Positions 25,935 to 37,900 of a DNA stretch of 64,000 bases are shown here, one piece after another. The stretch is from Clostridium sp. JN-1 (lineage in GTDB: Bacteria; Bacillota; Clostridia; Clostridiales; Clostridiaceae): positions 806,001-870,000 of the forward strand of contig NZ_CP033465.1 of assembly GCF_003718715.1 (NCBI RefSeq), read 5' to 3'. The notes beneath the pieces were generated by a model. That model did no database searches and was not told the origin of the DNA. It was given only the letters and a program-made list of their open reading frames with translations. Position 1 is the stretch's first letter. Each line of letters opens with the position of its first letter. The position numbers and the translations under genes were made by a program.

Positions 25935-27440
25935 TTAAAAAAACTCTTTAACTGCAGGATACATATGATTATACTTAGCATATGCTTTAGAATAAGCAGA
26001 GTAATTTAAAGGATTAGGAGTTATCTTGTTTTGACAATGAAGAATTAAATTACATGCATCTTCAATTGATTCATAAATTCCGGCACCAACGCTTGCTAAA
26101 ATTGCAGCCCCCAACGCAGGACCTTCCGTTGTCCTTAAAGTAAATAACGGATACTCAAAAATATCAGACAATATCTGCTTCCAAACTATACTTTCAGCTC
26201 CACCACCACAAACACGAATTTCCTCTAGATTGATGTTCATATTTAACATAATATCTAAACAATTTTTTAGACTAAAAGAAACTCCTTCTAAAATACTTCG
26301 TATAAAATCATCTTTGGTATTTGCATGTGTAAATCCAAAAAACATGCCTTTAGCTTTTGGATTTAAATGAGGTGACCTTTCCCCCATAAGATAAGGTAAA
26401 TATATTATACCATTTGCTCCTGGTTTTGAATGAGAAGCCATATCTGATAATAAGTCATATACATTTTTACTAGTTTTAGTAGCCTTATCAACCACATCAC
26501 TGCAGAAATTTTCCTTAAACCACTTTAGTGATAATCCTGCACTTTGAGTAACACCCATAACATTCCACATACCCGGAACAGCATGACATAATGTATGAAC
26601 ACGTCCTAATTTATCTAAAACAGGTTTGTTAGTGGCAGCAAAAACGACTCCAGATGTTCCAATACTAGTAGAAATTATGCCTTCTTTATAGATACCATTT
26701 CCAATGGCTGCCGCCGCTTGATCACCTGCACCACCAACCACACTAGTATCTATATTTAGTCCAATTTCTTTAGCAACATTAGATTTAAGTGTTCCAGTAA
26801 CATAAGTTGATTCATACACCGGTGGTAAAATATCATTTGAAATATCTAATTCATCCAGTAACTCATTACTCCACTTTCGAGAATTAATATCAAGCATTTG
26901 CGTACCACTAGCATCAGATACTTCTGTTGCAAAAACTCCCGTTAATTTATATCTAATGTAATCTTTAGGCAGCAATAATTTATCTGATTTTCGGTAAACA
27001 TCAGGTTCATTCTTTTTTATCCACATAAGTTTAGATAATGTAAAACCTGTCATAGCTGGATTCCCAGTAATGCAAATCAACTTTTTTAATTCAAACTGAT
27101 TTGTTAGTTCTTTACATTCATTATCTGTTCTTTGATCACACCAAATTATCGCATTTCTTAAAACCTCACCTTTACTATTTAGTAAAACAAGCCCATGCAT
27201 CTGTCCTGTTAATCCAATACTTTTAATATCTTTTGAATTTACCTTGCTTTTATTTATAACATTAATAATTCCATTTTTAGTTGCTTGCCACCAATCCTCA
27301 GGATTTTGCTCTGCCCATCCAACTTGAGGTTGTATAATTTTATAGCCAACAGTTACCGAAGAAATTGTTTTTCCCATTTCATTAAATAGTGCCGTCTTTG
27401 TACCTGATGTTCCAACATCTATTCCCAACATATATCTCAT
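25935..27440 (-). CDS. xylB: Xylulokinase-like FGGY carbohydrate kinase
   Basis: A 501-residue FGGY kinase. N-terminal phosphate motif LGIDVGTSGTKTALF, SIGLTGQMHGLVLL, IIWCDQRTD and VVGGAGDQAAAAIGNG match xylulokinases, which phosphorylate D-xylulose at O5. It is the last gene of the minus-strand operon that begins at 34696. In an operon with PTS components a second kinase is odd: it may phosphorylate an unphosphorylated ketose made by the lyxose isomerase, or add a second phosphate to a PTS product. Confidence 0.9.
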   Translation of the reverse strand: MRYMLGIDVGTSGTKTALFNEMGKTISSVTVGYKIIQPQVGWAEQNPEDWWQATKNGIINVINKSKVNSKDIKSIGLTGQMHGLVLLNSKGEVLRNAIIWCDQRTDNECKELTNQFELKKLICITGNPAMTGFTLSKLMWIKKNEPDVYRKSDKLLLPKDYIRYKLTGVFATEVSDASGTQMLDINSRKWSNELLDELDISNDILPPVYESTYVTGTLKSNVAKEIGLNIDTSVVGGAGDQAAAAIGNGIYKEGIISTSIGTSGVVFAATNKPVLDKLGRVHTLCHAVPGMWNVMGVTQSAGLSLKWFKENFCSDVVDKATKTSKNVYDLLSDMASHSKPGANGIIYLPYLMGERSPHLNPKAKGMFFGFTHANTKDDFIRSILEGVSFSLKNCLDIMLNMNINLEEIRVCGGGAESIVWKQILSDIFEYPLFTLRTTEGPALGAAILASVGAGIYESIEDACNLILHCQNKITPNPLNYSAYSKAYAKYNHMYPAVKEFF

Positions 27441-27516
27441 ATTATTTCCTCCTTAGAATAAAGGCTAAGATTAATATAAATCTTAGCCTAGATGATTTCC
27501 ATAAATTTTGAATGAC

Positions 27517-28608
27517 CTAAAATGAAACTTTAATATCATCCATATTAATATCAGCTTCAGATGTATTATTTTCAGAGGCAGTTGCATTTATATCGACAGG
27601 TTTTTTCAAAATTAACAAAATAATTGCTGTAGCTAAAGAACCTATCAATAAAGCTAAAAAGAACAATTCTGGATGAGTCATAGTTGGCATTGCAAATAAA
27701 CCTCCTGCGGGAATAGATGAATCGCATCCCCACATCATACTAAATCCACCGCCTATTGCACCACCAACACCTGTTGCAATAACGCACCTAACTATATCAT
27801 TCATAACAATTGGCAAGCATCCTTCTGTTATTTCACAAACCCCCATTGGGAAAGCTGCTTTTAACGTTTCAACTTCTGTTTTTGTATATATATTTTTCTT
27901 AAATACTTTAGAAGCAAAATGAGCTATAGTCATACCAAATGGAGTAACCATTGAAGCTAAAATTAATACTGTAATAGGCTGTTTAACTCCATCTGATTGC
28001 AATCCTAAAACAAAAGCAAATACTACTTTATTAATAGCTCCACCATAATCAATTGATGCAAGAACTCCTATAATCATACCGTAAATAAATTTAGATGTAC
28101 CACTTAAATTAGTTAAATAACCTGTTAACATTTTTGAAAATGCTACTATTGGAATTCCAATTACATAAAACATTATAATTCCAGAAACACCAGAGGCAAG
28201 TAATGGAATAATAAGCATAGGCATTAATCCTTCTGCCCAAGCAGGAACTTTTATATGTTTAATTAAAAATACTGTTAAATATCCAGCAATATAACCACCA
28301 AGAAATCCACCAAGGAATCCTGCCCCAATAGTTTTGGAGATTAATCCTATAATAAGACCTGGAGCAATTCCTGGCTTATCAGCAATTGAATATGCAATTC
28401 CGGTAGATACAACAGCTGGTAATAGTCCTAATCCTAAACCACCCATAGTGGTAAAGGCATCAAAGATTGTAAATCCCTTTGAAAAGTCCTTGATTTCTTT
28501 TCCTCCAGCGATATTACCAATTGCCAGCAAAAAACCAGCAGCTACTACAATTGGAATTAAGAAAGAAATGGCTGTCATCGCATGTTTCTTTAGTTCCGCA
28601 ACTTTCAT
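27517..28608 (-). CDS. PTS fructose-family IIC component
   Basis: A 363-residue membrane protein with about nine helices, of the fructose/mannitol IIC superfamily: TAISFLIPIVVAAGFLLAIG, GGFLGGYIAGY, the substrate motif region FPMGVCEITEGCLPI, and GGAIGGGFSMMWG. Length equals a stand-alone FruA IIC domain. It works with the separate IIB and IIA genes upstream in the operon. Substrate probably a ketose or polyol from the context, but not readable directly. Confidence 0.9.
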   Translation of the reverse strand: MKVAELKKHAMTAISFLIPIVVAAGFLLAIGNIAGGKEIKDFSKGFTIFDAFTTMGGLGLGLLPAVVSTGIAYSIADKPGIAPGLIIGLISKTIGAGFLGGFLGGYIAGYLTVFLIKHIKVPAWAEGLMPMLIIPLLASGVSGIIMFYVIGIPIVAFSKMLTGYLTNLSGTSKFIYGMIIGVLASIDYGGAINKVVFAFVLGLQSDGVKQPITVLILASMVTPFGMTIAHFASKVFKKNIYTKTEVETLKAAFPMGVCEITEGCLPIVMNDIVRCVIATGVGGAIGGGFSMMWGCDSSIPAGGLFAMPTMTHPELFFLALLIGSLATAIILLILKKPVDINATASENNTSEADINMDDIKVSF

Positions 28609-28623
28609 TGATAAAATACCTCC

Positions 28624-28935
28624 TTATTTGTTAATAATACTTTCTACTTTTTTAATGAGATTATTAGGTGATTTAATTACAGTATCGGTTGAAACTTCTA
28701 TCTTTTTTTTCCCCTCAAATCTATCCATGCCATTTATCTTAATATCGGCCGCAATAATTACTACATCTGCATTTTTAATGTCATCCTCTGATAATTTGTT
28801 TCTAACACCGATGGTTCCCTGAGTTTCCATGTATATTTCATGTCCTGCCTTTTTTGCAGCAGTAACCAACTTTTCTTTTGCAATATACGTATGTGCAATT
28901 CCAGCAGCACAAGCAGCAACACCTACAATTTTCAT
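28624..28935 (-). CDS. PTS fructose-family IIB component
   Basis: A 103-residue IIB protein with the phospho-cysteine C9 in VAACAAGIAHT, typical of fructose-type IIB domains, and the DVVIIAADIKI strand. Separated from the IIC gene by 15 bp with ribosome site AAGGAGG for the IIC gene. Confidence 0.92.
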   Translation of the reverse strand: MKIVGVAACAAGIAHTYIAKEKLVTAAKKAGHEIYMETQGTIGVRNKLSEDDIKNADVVIIAADIKINGMDRFEGKKKIEVSTDTVIKSPNNLIKKVESIINK

Positions 28936-29227
28936 ATTTACATCCTTCCCTTCTTTATAAAAAATCTAAAAGCCCATATTCATGACAACGATTACTAACC
29001 AGCTAATTTTTAAAGTAATTTTATGTTAAATATCTATTATTCTTATAATGATATTTTCTGTGTTGATAATGATTATGCTTTATCAAATTATGATTGGAGA
29101 ATTCTGAAGTATTTTAACAGTATCAGAATTCCCTTCATCCATTTAAATTCAAAATACAGTTCATTAGTAGTCTTAAATACTTTAACAACAGCTGTTGCAA
29201 TACATTTGTTATGTCTTTTAAAATCAT
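28936..29227 (-). other. 292-bp gap between PTS IIA and IIB genes with a hairpin
   Basis: No credible gene; the only frames are short and unsupported. GAATTCTGA (29099-29107) and TCAGAATTC (29123-29131) form a 9-bp stem that could be an mRNA processing or stabilising site, adjusting the ratio of IIA to IIB and IIC. There is no T-run for termination on the minus strand. Confidence 0.4.
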
Positions 29228-29683
29228 CTAGTTTTCTACAAATACATTTTTAATATCATCAATAGATTTTGCCTTTAATAGCTTGTCTACTGCTTGATCA
29301 TTTCCGAGTTTAGAAGCTATTTCAGCTAATAATGCTAAATGATTTTCAGCGTATTCATTATTATTACTTACTGCAAATAGAAATACTATTTTAACGCCTT
29401 TATCATCTAAGGTTTCCCACTGAACTTCATTCTTTAATTTTGCAATTGCAATGCCTATTTTTTTAACGGAATCACTCTTTCCATGTGGAATTGCAATGTA
29501 ATTTCCTATACCAGTTATTCCTATTGATTCTCTATAGTAAATATCTTTTTTAAAAGATTCTATATTATCAATATAACCTGCTTTTTTTAATTTTTGTGAA
29601 AGGGCAGTAATAACTTCATCTTTGCTATTTGCTAACAGATTAATACAAATAATCTTATCATCTAATATATCATTCAAATTCAT
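29228..29683 (-). CDS. PTS fructose-family IIA component
   Basis: A 151-residue IIA domain protein. The phospho-histidine is H67 in YIAIPHGKSD, preceded by YYRESIGITGIGN, the typical fructose/mannitol IIA block. A very similar block ends the PRD regulator of this operon (PSGIGNKIAIPHGKSKF), as expected if the two are phosphorylated by the same partners. Confidence 0.92.
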   Translation of the reverse strand: MNLNDILDDKIICINLLANSKDEVITALSQKLKKAGYIDNIESFKKDIYYRESIGITGIGNYIAIPHGKSDSVKKIGIAIAKLKNEVQWETLDDKGVKIVFLFAVSNNNEYAENHLALLAEIASKLGNDQAVDKLLKAKSIDDIKNVFVEN

Positions 29684-29706
29684 AAAAAGACCTCAAATCT
29701 TATATT

Positions 29707-30588
29707 TTATTTGGAAAGCTTAAAGTATTTAACTTTATTAGCATCATTAAATAAGTCAATTTTATGATCAACTACCTTACGGCATGCTTTTATACACTCA
29801 GGGAACATAACATTTGGTTCTCTTATTTCACTAATGTCACTTTCTTCTATAAGTTCTTTTAATCTTTCTGCAAAAGCAATTTTTATATCACTTGAAATAT
29901 TAATTTTACGTATACCTAATTTAACGGATTTAGCAATTTCTTCATCAGGGTTGCTTGAGCCGCCATGTAATACAAGTGGAACATTAACTACCTTTTTTAT
30001 TTCTTGTAAAATATCCATTTTTAATTCAGGTTTTAGATCTTTAGGATAAATACCATGTGCTGTACCAATTGCAACTGCTAGAGAATCAACATTAGTTCTT
30101 TCTACAAATTCCTTTGCTTTTTTAGGATCTGTATAAATAACTTTTGTAACACCACCCTCTATATTGTTCCCAGTATCTCCTATTGTACCTAACTCAGCTT
30201 CTACAGAAACTCCAACTGCATGTGCTGCTTCTACAACTTTTTGAGCAACTTTTACGTTTTCTTCAAATGGTAACTTAGAACTATCAATCATAACTGAAGT
30301 AAATCCTAATTGAATTGCATGAATTACCTGTTCATAACTTGCACCATGATCCAAATGTAAAACAATAGGAAGTTTACTATGGTTACATTCATAGATAACT
30401 TGTGATATAAAACTATCTCTTAAAAAAGATAATTCATCTGGGTGAATTGCCATAATAAAGGGAGCTTGCTTTTCCTCAGCACTTTCCATAACTGCTGTTA
30501 AAAGCTGTCCTGAACCTGCATTAAAAGCTGGAACTGCAAATTTGTGCTCTTCTGCTGCACTTAACATTTCTTTCATATTAATTAACAT
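29707..30588 (-). CDS. Class II ketose-bisphosphate aldolase family
   Basis: A 293-residue zinc aldolase of the FbaA/GatY/KbaY family. VLHLDHGASYEQ carries the zinc/catalytic region, SVEAELGTIG the Glu ligand, and VLHGGSSNP the phosphate-binding loop. It cleaves a ketose 1-phosphate or 1,6-bisphosphate to dihydroxyacetone phosphate and an aldehyde. In this operon a pentulose phosphate or a bisphosphate made by PTS plus FGGY kinase would be a reasonable substrate (inference). Confidence 0.9.
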   Translation of the reverse strand: MLINMKEMLSAAEEHKFAVPAFNAGSGQLLTAVMESAEEKQAPFIMAIHPDELSFLRDSFISQVIYECNHSKLPIVLHLDHGASYEQVIHAIQLGFTSVMIDSSKLPFEENVKVAQKVVEAAHAVGVSVEAELGTIGDTGNNIEGGVTKVIYTDPKKAKEFVERTNVDSLAVAIGTAHGIYPKDLKPELKMDILQEIKKVVNVPLVLHGGSSNPDEEIAKSVKLGIRKINISSDIKIAFAERLKELIEESDISEIREPNVMFPECIKACRKVVDHKIDLFNDANKVKYFKLSK

Positions 30589-30613
30589 ACAAAAATCATC
30601 CTTTCAAATAAAA

Positions 30614-31684
30614 TTATTTTAGATCATATTTTTTCAAAAATTGGTTAATTCCATTTATTTCACTTAGGAATCCAACTTCGATATCATATTCAACAGATGT
30701 TTGTGCTTTTAGCACTTTCAATCTACCAGACCTGCGTTCTACATTTCTTCCATTAACCCGGGCATTTCCAGGTTCCAATCCAATAATGTAATTTCCCTCA
30801 CCCATAAACTTCCATTGTGTAAATTGATCTAGCGATTTTTTAGAAAATTTTAAATAAAATCCTATATTTCTTTTCTCATTGACTACGGCTACCTGACATT
30901 CGTCTTTATAATCAGGCTTTAGATTATGATAATAAACAACATCAGGATAACTATGTGTAGGATCAAGGAATTCATCAAATTTATCAATTCTATTTTTTGC
31001 TATCTCATCTCTTGGATTAACAGATATTGACTTTATATATAATTTTAAATTCCTATCAAGAATTGGATAGCCAATATTAAAATGATAAAGAATCATGTGC
31101 TCGGTATCAGTAAAACCTTCATTTGTAACTATGTCATGTATGTGAAAAGCATTAGTACCTGCTTTAGCAGTTATACAGCGTTCTAATAATAAATTATAAT
31201 TAAGTGCCTTTGCCTCTCTAACACTACCATTTACATCTAAATATAAATCATCGTTTTCCCACCTATTTTTTGTGTAAAATGATTCTGATGGTATATTACT
31301 TAATCTACCATGAAGAGGAAGAATTTCTCCTTTATCATTGATTGGTGTACCTATTGAAGTTAATCCACAAGTAGTTAGAAGCCCACCTGAGTAACTTCTT
31401 AACCATCCATCATTAAATGTTTCATAAAAGGTAGGATATGATTCAGATACACATGATCTGAAAGATATTGGGATTTCTTTATAGTAGCACCTTCCAATGT
31501 CTAATCCCCTGCTTTTTAATACTTCAAATCTAAAGCCTGTTCCTGTTGAAACTTGTACAACTTCTACATCTTTTTCTTTGCCATTGTTAAGCTTATAATG
31601 CTGAAATCCAACCAAATGATTATAATCACCAAATCTTTTAGTTAATTCAGTTTTTGATAGTTCTTCACCCAAAAGTTTTACCAT
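30614..31684 (-). CDS. DUF4432 family protein (aldose epimerase-like)
   Basis: A 356-residue cytosolic protein with beta-sandwich character: VEVVQVSTGTGFRFEVLKSRGLDIGRCYYKEIPISF, LLTTCGLTSIG, LPLHGRLSN, and the C-terminal NYIIGLEPGNARVNGR. These features fit DUF4432, relatives of galactose mutarotase found with sugar operons. It probably handles the anomeric form of the pentose, or an unrecognised isomerisation. It lies 25 bp from the aldolase and 23 bp from the isomerase-like gene. Confidence 0.82.
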   Translation of the reverse strand: MVKLLGEELSKTELTKRFGDYNHLVGFQHYKLNNGKEKDVEVVQVSTGTGFRFEVLKSRGLDIGRCYYKEIPISFRSCVSESYPTFYETFNDGWLRSYSGGLLTTCGLTSIGTPINDKGEILPLHGRLSNIPSESFYTKNRWENDDLYLDVNGSVREAKALNYNLLLERCITAKAGTNAFHIHDIVTNEGFTDTEHMILYHFNIGYPILDRNLKLYIKSISVNPRDEIAKNRIDKFDEFLDPTHSYPDVVYYHNLKPDYKDECQVAVVNEKRNIGFYLKFSKKSLDQFTQWKFMGEGNYIIGLEPGNARVNGRNVERRSGRLKVLKAQTSVEYDIEVGFLSEINGINQFLKKYDLK

Positions 31685-31707
31685 AATATGTTCCTTTCAT
31701 CTGTAGT

Positions 31708-32268
<561 letters not shown>

Positions 32269-32302
32269 CTAACTTTTAAACTTGATAGATCTTTTTAAAT
32301 TT

Positions 32303-34696
32303 TCAGTTTTCTGCAAAAATTCGATAAATTTCTTCAACATTATTTGTATATAATAAACTTTTACAAGCTTTATCATGGCCTAATTTTATTGCTGCTTGTG
32401 AAAGTATTAAGCTATTTATACTTTCTGTATCATTATCTGCTGCTGCAAACAATACTATAAACTGTACTGGCCCATTATCCAGGCTTTCCCACTTAATTGG
32501 TATCTTAGTTTTGCCTATAGCTAATGTTGTTTCGTTCACAAACTTCGATTTTCCATGAGGTATTGCAATTTTATTACCAATGCCTGATGGGCCAAGTTTT
32601 TCTCTATAATACACATCATTTAAGAAAGCGTCTTTGTCCAATAAAGATCCTGAATTATCTAACAATGTCACTAATTCAAGTAAAGCTTCTTCTTTCGTTG
32701 TAGCATCCATATTTAATTTAATATTTTCCCTTTTAATCACTTTTCTAAAATCATCCTCTGAGAATTCCATCTTTTCTTCATATATTTTAAAATAATCCCT
32801 TATCTTCTTTGGACTCTTATATTTTTTTAAACAAGCTGCAAACTTTTTAGAAGTACGAAGATGGTATATCTCTGACAATATATTAGTCATTACATTTATA
32901 TCTTCCATAGCAATATAAAATTCAACTTTCACATCAGTACTCGTGTTATTGTTTACATTTAAGGCTAAAATAGAACTTTGATTACAAAATCCTATATATA
33001 CACTTACACTATCGCTAAGTACTATATTTCGAAATGAAGTATTAATTCCATACTTTTTATTTAAATCTTTGATAATTACAGCATCCTGTTCATTAAAGAA
33101 GATATTTTCTTCAATAATAAATTTATTAATATAAAATGTACCTGTTTCAATATTGTTAGTTCCTAGAGGCTTATCTGTTAACATCTTTGAAATATTCTTA
33201 GTATCCTGATCATTTAAAAATGCAGATATTAGAATACATGGTTTTTCTTTAATATCTATAGGTACTGTGGAGATAATAAAGTCAACATCATCAAGATTTC
33301 TCTCCTTCAGCATGCTTACAGATAGTACACCAGCAACTTTCCACTGTGGAAACGCCTTTTTTATTCTTGTTGTCAGTAACTGAGATGTTCCAAGCCCACT
33401 GTGACATACCACATATACTCGTTTTTTTACAGGTAAACGTTCTAGCGCTGTTTGATAATATAACGTTAGATAGCCAATCTCATCAATTGGAATTTCCTTC
33501 TGTTTTAACTCATAAGATGTCATAAGCACAGCGATTTTACAAATACTTAATAATTCAGGATATTCTTTTTTTATATCTTCTATTAATGGATTTGATACAT
33601 TGATATCATAATTTAAACGATTTAACATAGGGCGTACATGTAATAAAAGACTCTTCATAATTATTTCATCATTAGAAATATCTATATGCATAATTTTTTC
33701 AATACAATTTGTTACTTTTTCAGTAAAAATCTTTGCTTTAAAATTTAATTTATCTAATACTTCATCTGCATTTTGAGTTGTGTTTTTTACCAATCCAAAA
33801 GAAACAAAATATTGATATAAATAATAAATTTCAGATTCACCTAATTTAATATTAAAATCTTCATTTATTTTATTAACCATATTTACAGCTTCTTCATAAG
33901 CCCTTTCGGATTTCAAATAATTATAATTTTCTTCCTTAATTTTCTCTTTTATCTGTTTTCCGCTTAATGCTCTAGTCAATGAAATAAGAATATGAGTCAA
34001 AAGGTTAATATAATATGTATCATTTAATCTACAATTATACTTTTTCTCTAATTCAACAAGGTATTGATTGATGTAAGAAATCTTATCTTTATCGAAAGTT
34101 TCAGACAATGCATTTAATGTATCTGGATCTATACGGGCTGCTATATCATATAATCCTTCATTCTTATAGTCCTTTTTAGGATATTTAACAAGAAGAGAAT
34201 CTAACGCTTTTCTTATGTCGACTTCATTTCCTCTTATTCTAGTTCCTTCTACACTTTTTTCTATTATTAAATTGAAATTTGCCGCCCACTTCTCAATGCA
34301 ACTTAAATCAACAGATATGCTTGTCTTACTCACATAATACATATCAGAAAGTTTTTGTATTGAAGTTGCAGTACCTGAATTAATTAGCATATTTCTGGCA
34401 ATCTCAATTCTACGTTCATTAACTGAAACTTTTTTACATTCTTTTTCTTGCCACTTAATGTTATTATATAAAAGCCATTTAGCATTCTTAACGTTTACAA
34501 TCATTATGCCTGTTCCACGCTTTCGTGCAAGAACAATGTTGAATTTGTTTAAATACTTTTCTATTACTCTAAGATCTTTTTGTAATGTTTTACATGAAGT
34601 TTTTAAAAAAGTAGAAAAATATTTAATTGTTTTATACTCATTTTCTTCTAACAATAATTTTACAAATTCTATCTGCCGATTGTTTAGATTACTCAA
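32303..34696 (-). CDS. PRD-containing PTS-controlled transcriptional regulator (MtlR/LicR type)
   Basis: A 797-residue activator. Order: two N-terminal winged-helix/HTH segments (about residues 5-70 and 85-160), PRD1 (about 185-290) and PRD2 (about 300-400) with histidines in THILISLTRALS and LLLHVRPMLNR, a IIB-like domain with Cys in VYVVCHSGLGTSQLL (about 430), and a C-terminal IIA domain with His in IAIPHGKSKF. PTS phosphorylation on the PRDs and IIA/IIB sites should report sugar availability. It starts at TTG 34696 with AAAGGAG upstream, is the first gene of the operon and likely activates it. Confidence 0.93.
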   Translation of the reverse strand: MSNLNNRQIEFVKLLLEENEYKTIKYFSTFLKTSCKTLQKDLRVIEKYLNKFNIVLARKRGTGIMIVNVKNAKWLLYNNIKWQEKECKKVSVNERRIEIARNMLINSGTATSIQKLSDMYYVSKTSISVDLSCIEKWAANFNLIIEKSVEGTRIRGNEVDIRKALDSLLVKYPKKDYKNEGLYDIAARIDPDTLNALSETFDKDKISYINQYLVELEKKYNCRLNDTYYINLLTHILISLTRALSGKQIKEKIKEENYNYLKSERAYEEAVNMVNKINEDFNIKLGESEIYYLYQYFVSFGLVKNTTQNADEVLDKLNFKAKIFTEKVTNCIEKIMHIDISNDEIIMKSLLLHVRPMLNRLNYDINVSNPLIEDIKKEYPELLSICKIAVLMTSYELKQKEIPIDEIGYLTLYYQTALERLPVKKRVYVVCHSGLGTSQLLTTRIKKAFPQWKVAGVLSVSMLKERNLDDVDFIISTVPIDIKEKPCILISAFLNDQDTKNISKMLTDKPLGTNNIETGTFYINKFIIEENIFFNEQDAVIIKDLNKKYGINTSFRNIVLSDSVSVYIGFCNQSSILALNVNNNTSTDVKVEFYIAMEDINVMTNILSEIYHLRTSKKFAACLKKYKSPKKIRDYFKIYEEKMEFSEDDFRKVIKRENIKLNMDATTKEEALLELVTLLDNSGSLLDKDAFLNDVYYREKLGPSGIGNKIAIPHGKSKFVNETTLAIGKTKIPIKWESLDNGPVQFIVLFAAADNDTESINSLILSQAAIKLGHDKACKSLLYTNNVEEIYRIFAEN

Positions 34697-34773
34697 CTTT
34701 TATCTCCTTTCTTTTATGTATTTGCTTATTTATAGATTATCATGTTATTTTAATTACTAAAATACCAAACCAG

Positions 34774-34790
34774 TTCCTTTAATTAAGGAA
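34774..34790. promoter_or_regulatory. Near-palindromic operator candidate in divergent intergenic region
   Basis: TTCCTTTAATTAAGGAA lies about 78 bp upstream of the PRD regulator and 152 bp upstream of the glucan synthase gene. It is the clearest symmetric site in the 245-bp divergent region. Function is inferred from position only. Confidence 0.35.
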
Positions 34791-34941
34791 TTTATGTGTT
34801 ACCTAGCAACTTCTTTATATTTAACGTGGGAAAAGTTAGTGTGCCATATTTATTTTGTAGAATTAAAGTATAATATTAAGTGATTTTATGGAGATAATAA
34901 ATAAATAAGCAATTCTTTTTTTTTATGAAAGGATGATTTTT

Positions 34942-37900
34942 GTGATTTATTATATTTATACTCTAATTATATGTATACTTTTATTGTTATTTTTGCATTC
35001 AATATTAAGACGATTTAAATATAATGACAGCGTGGATAACATAATGGATGATGTGCCCAGCATAAATGCAAGTAGAGAAGAACTAGAAAAACGTGCTGTA
35101 GAAATATCAAATAATTCATATGCAAATAGAAAAAGCAACTGCAGACGCAAACTTATCAAAAGTTTAGATAAGAGTTATAGCGAGATACTTGAGGGCAATG
35201 ATTACATAGATAGAGAATTTAAAAATAAAAAAGATGTACTTCAATGTGCAGAGTGGATTTTAGATAATTTATATTTGATACAAAGAGAGTATGCAAATAT
35301 AAAAAAGTATATGCCCAGAAGCTATTATAATGATCTTCCAGTTATAAGTAAGGGAATTATGAAAGGGTATCCAAGAATTTATTACATAGCAGTTGAGATG
35401 ATCTCATATACAGATGGGAGAATCGATGAGGATGTTATAAAAACATTTATCAATGCATATCAAAAAAGTACTATTTTAACAAGTGCAGAACTTTGGGCAC
35501 TTCCTATAATGATAAGAATAGCACTTATTCAAAATATAAGTAAGATAACTCAAAAAATTGTATTTGCACAAAGGGAAAGAGAAAAGGCAGATAAAATAGC
35601 ACAAGACATAATTAATGCAATTGATAGTGACAATGTAAAGAAAGAATTGCAGAAAATATCAGCTGTAAATATGAAATTAACTCCTCATTTAGTTGAAAGA
35701 ATTTTAAAACTCATGAGGGATAATGAAATTGAAAATCCAGATGTATATAGTTGGATAGATGAAAAATTAGATACCTTAGAAACTGATGCAAACAGAATAG
35801 TGTTAGTTGAACATCAAAAACAGTTAAGTTATCAGGCATCTATAGGGAATTCCATAACTAGCATAAGGGAAATTGCTTCATTAAATTGGAGATACAGTTT
35901 TGAAAAGTTGAGTTATGTAGAAAATATTTTAAGAAAAGATCCTTCTAATATATATGAAAATATGGATTTCCAATCTAGAGACTATTACAGACATGTTATA
36001 GAAAAAATATCAAGATACGTTAATTTACCAGAATCATCTATTGCCAAAAAGGCAGTTGAGTGTGCAAAGGAGTACTCAGATAAAATCGGAAGTAAGGAAT
36101 GTGAAAAGCACGTTGGGTACTTTATAGTAGATGATGGAATCTATGTTTTAAGTAAAAAAATTGGACTTAAAAGAAGTAAATTAAAGTTTATAAGCAGTAA
36201 ATTTATAAATGTACACCCTAGACTCTATATAACATTTATGATTTTAAGCACAATAGTACTTTCTTTAATTACGACTGCTTCAATATATAATTATGATACA
36301 AATCCTATAGCTTGGAAGTATGTATTGGCTTTTATAGTAATTTTAATTCCAATTAGTGAAATAATAATTTCAATATTTAATTGGAGCGTTAGCAAGTTAG
36401 TAGAGCCGAGGTTTATACCTAAAATGAACTTTGAAGGCGGTGTACCTCAAGAATCGAGTACCATGGTTGTTATACCAACTTTGCTAAATGATGAAAATAG
36501 AGTAAAGCATATATTAGGTGAAATGGAAGTCTATTATTTAGCTAATGGGGGTCCAAATATGTATTTTGGACTGCTTGGAGATTTTAAAGACAGCAGTGAA
36601 GAACATGAAAAAAATGATGAAAATATAACAAAATTAGCATTAAAACTCGTGAAAAAACTGAATGAAAAGTATGCCAAAGGTGGAAAGGACATATTTTATT
36701 TTTTTAATCGCTATAGACAATACAATGAAAAAGAAGGAACTTGGCTTGGGTGGGAGAGAAAACGCGGCAAAATAATGGAATTCAATGAGCTCCTTAAAGG
36801 AAGTGAAAATACAAGTTATGATGTCATAAGTGGTGATATAACAAACCTAAATAAACTAAAATACATTATAACATTAGATGCTGATACAAAACTTCCAAGA
36901 GATAGTGCAAAAAAATTGATAGGAGCAATGGCACATGTTTTAAATAAACCTTATATTGATATTAAAAGTAAAAAAGTATTAAGAGGACACGGACTCATGC
37001 AGCCGAGGATAAGTGTATCGAATTCAAGTGCAAACAAGACAATGTTTGCAAGGATATTTTCAGGAGAAACTGGAATGGATTTATACACAAATGCTATTTC
37101 AGATGTGTATGAAGACTTGTTTGGAGAAGGAATTTTTACTGGAAAAGGAATATATGATATAGATGCATTTTATAATATTTTAAAAAATGAGATACCTGAA
37201 AATTCAGTTTTGAGTCATGACTTACTTGAAGGATCATACGTTAGAGCTGCATTACTTACAGATGTTGAGTTGATAGATGGATATCCAGCTTATTATAATT
37301 CCAGCTGTAAAAGATTGCATAGATGGGTTAGAGGAGATTGGCAGCTTATTCCGTGGCTCTTTAAAAAGTCTCCATTAAATATGTTATCTAAGTGGAAGAT
37401 TTTTGATAATTTAAGGAGAAGCCTTATATCACCAACTATAATAATACTTGTTATATTAAGCTTGTTTATTTTCAAAAATCCTGACAAGTGGCTTGTTATA
37501 GCTTTTATTTCATTACTAGGTCCTATATTTTTTGACGTTTCAGAGAGTGTAATATTGCCTAATACTGGTGTAACACTTACAGGAAAAATCGACAGCTGGA
37601 AGAATGTAATTGAGCAAGTATTTTTGATATTTTGTTTTTTGCCTTATCAAGCATATTTAATGTTAGATGCTATAATAAGAACATTATATAGGCTTTTTAT
37701 AAGTAAAAAAAATTTACTTGAATGGCAAACTGCTGCAGATGCAGAAGCTAATATAGGCAAGAGTTTATCAAGTTATATAGAAAATATGTGGGTAAGTAGT
37801 TTAATAAGTATAATAATTGCTGCTGCTGCTTTTAAAGATTCAATAGATACCGGGGTACTGCTTATACCTACTGCAATTTTATGGTTTTTAAGTCCGTGGA

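Noticed and set aside
28334-28822. 162-codon plus-strand ORF opposite the PTS IIC and IIB genes
   Set aside because: It runs antisense across two PTS genes in a conserved operon, and its composition is that of a complement frame.
29023-29253. 76-codon plus-strand ORF between PTS IIA and IIB
   Set aside because: No ribosome site, strongly biased A/T composition and overlap with the end of the IIA gene on the other strand.
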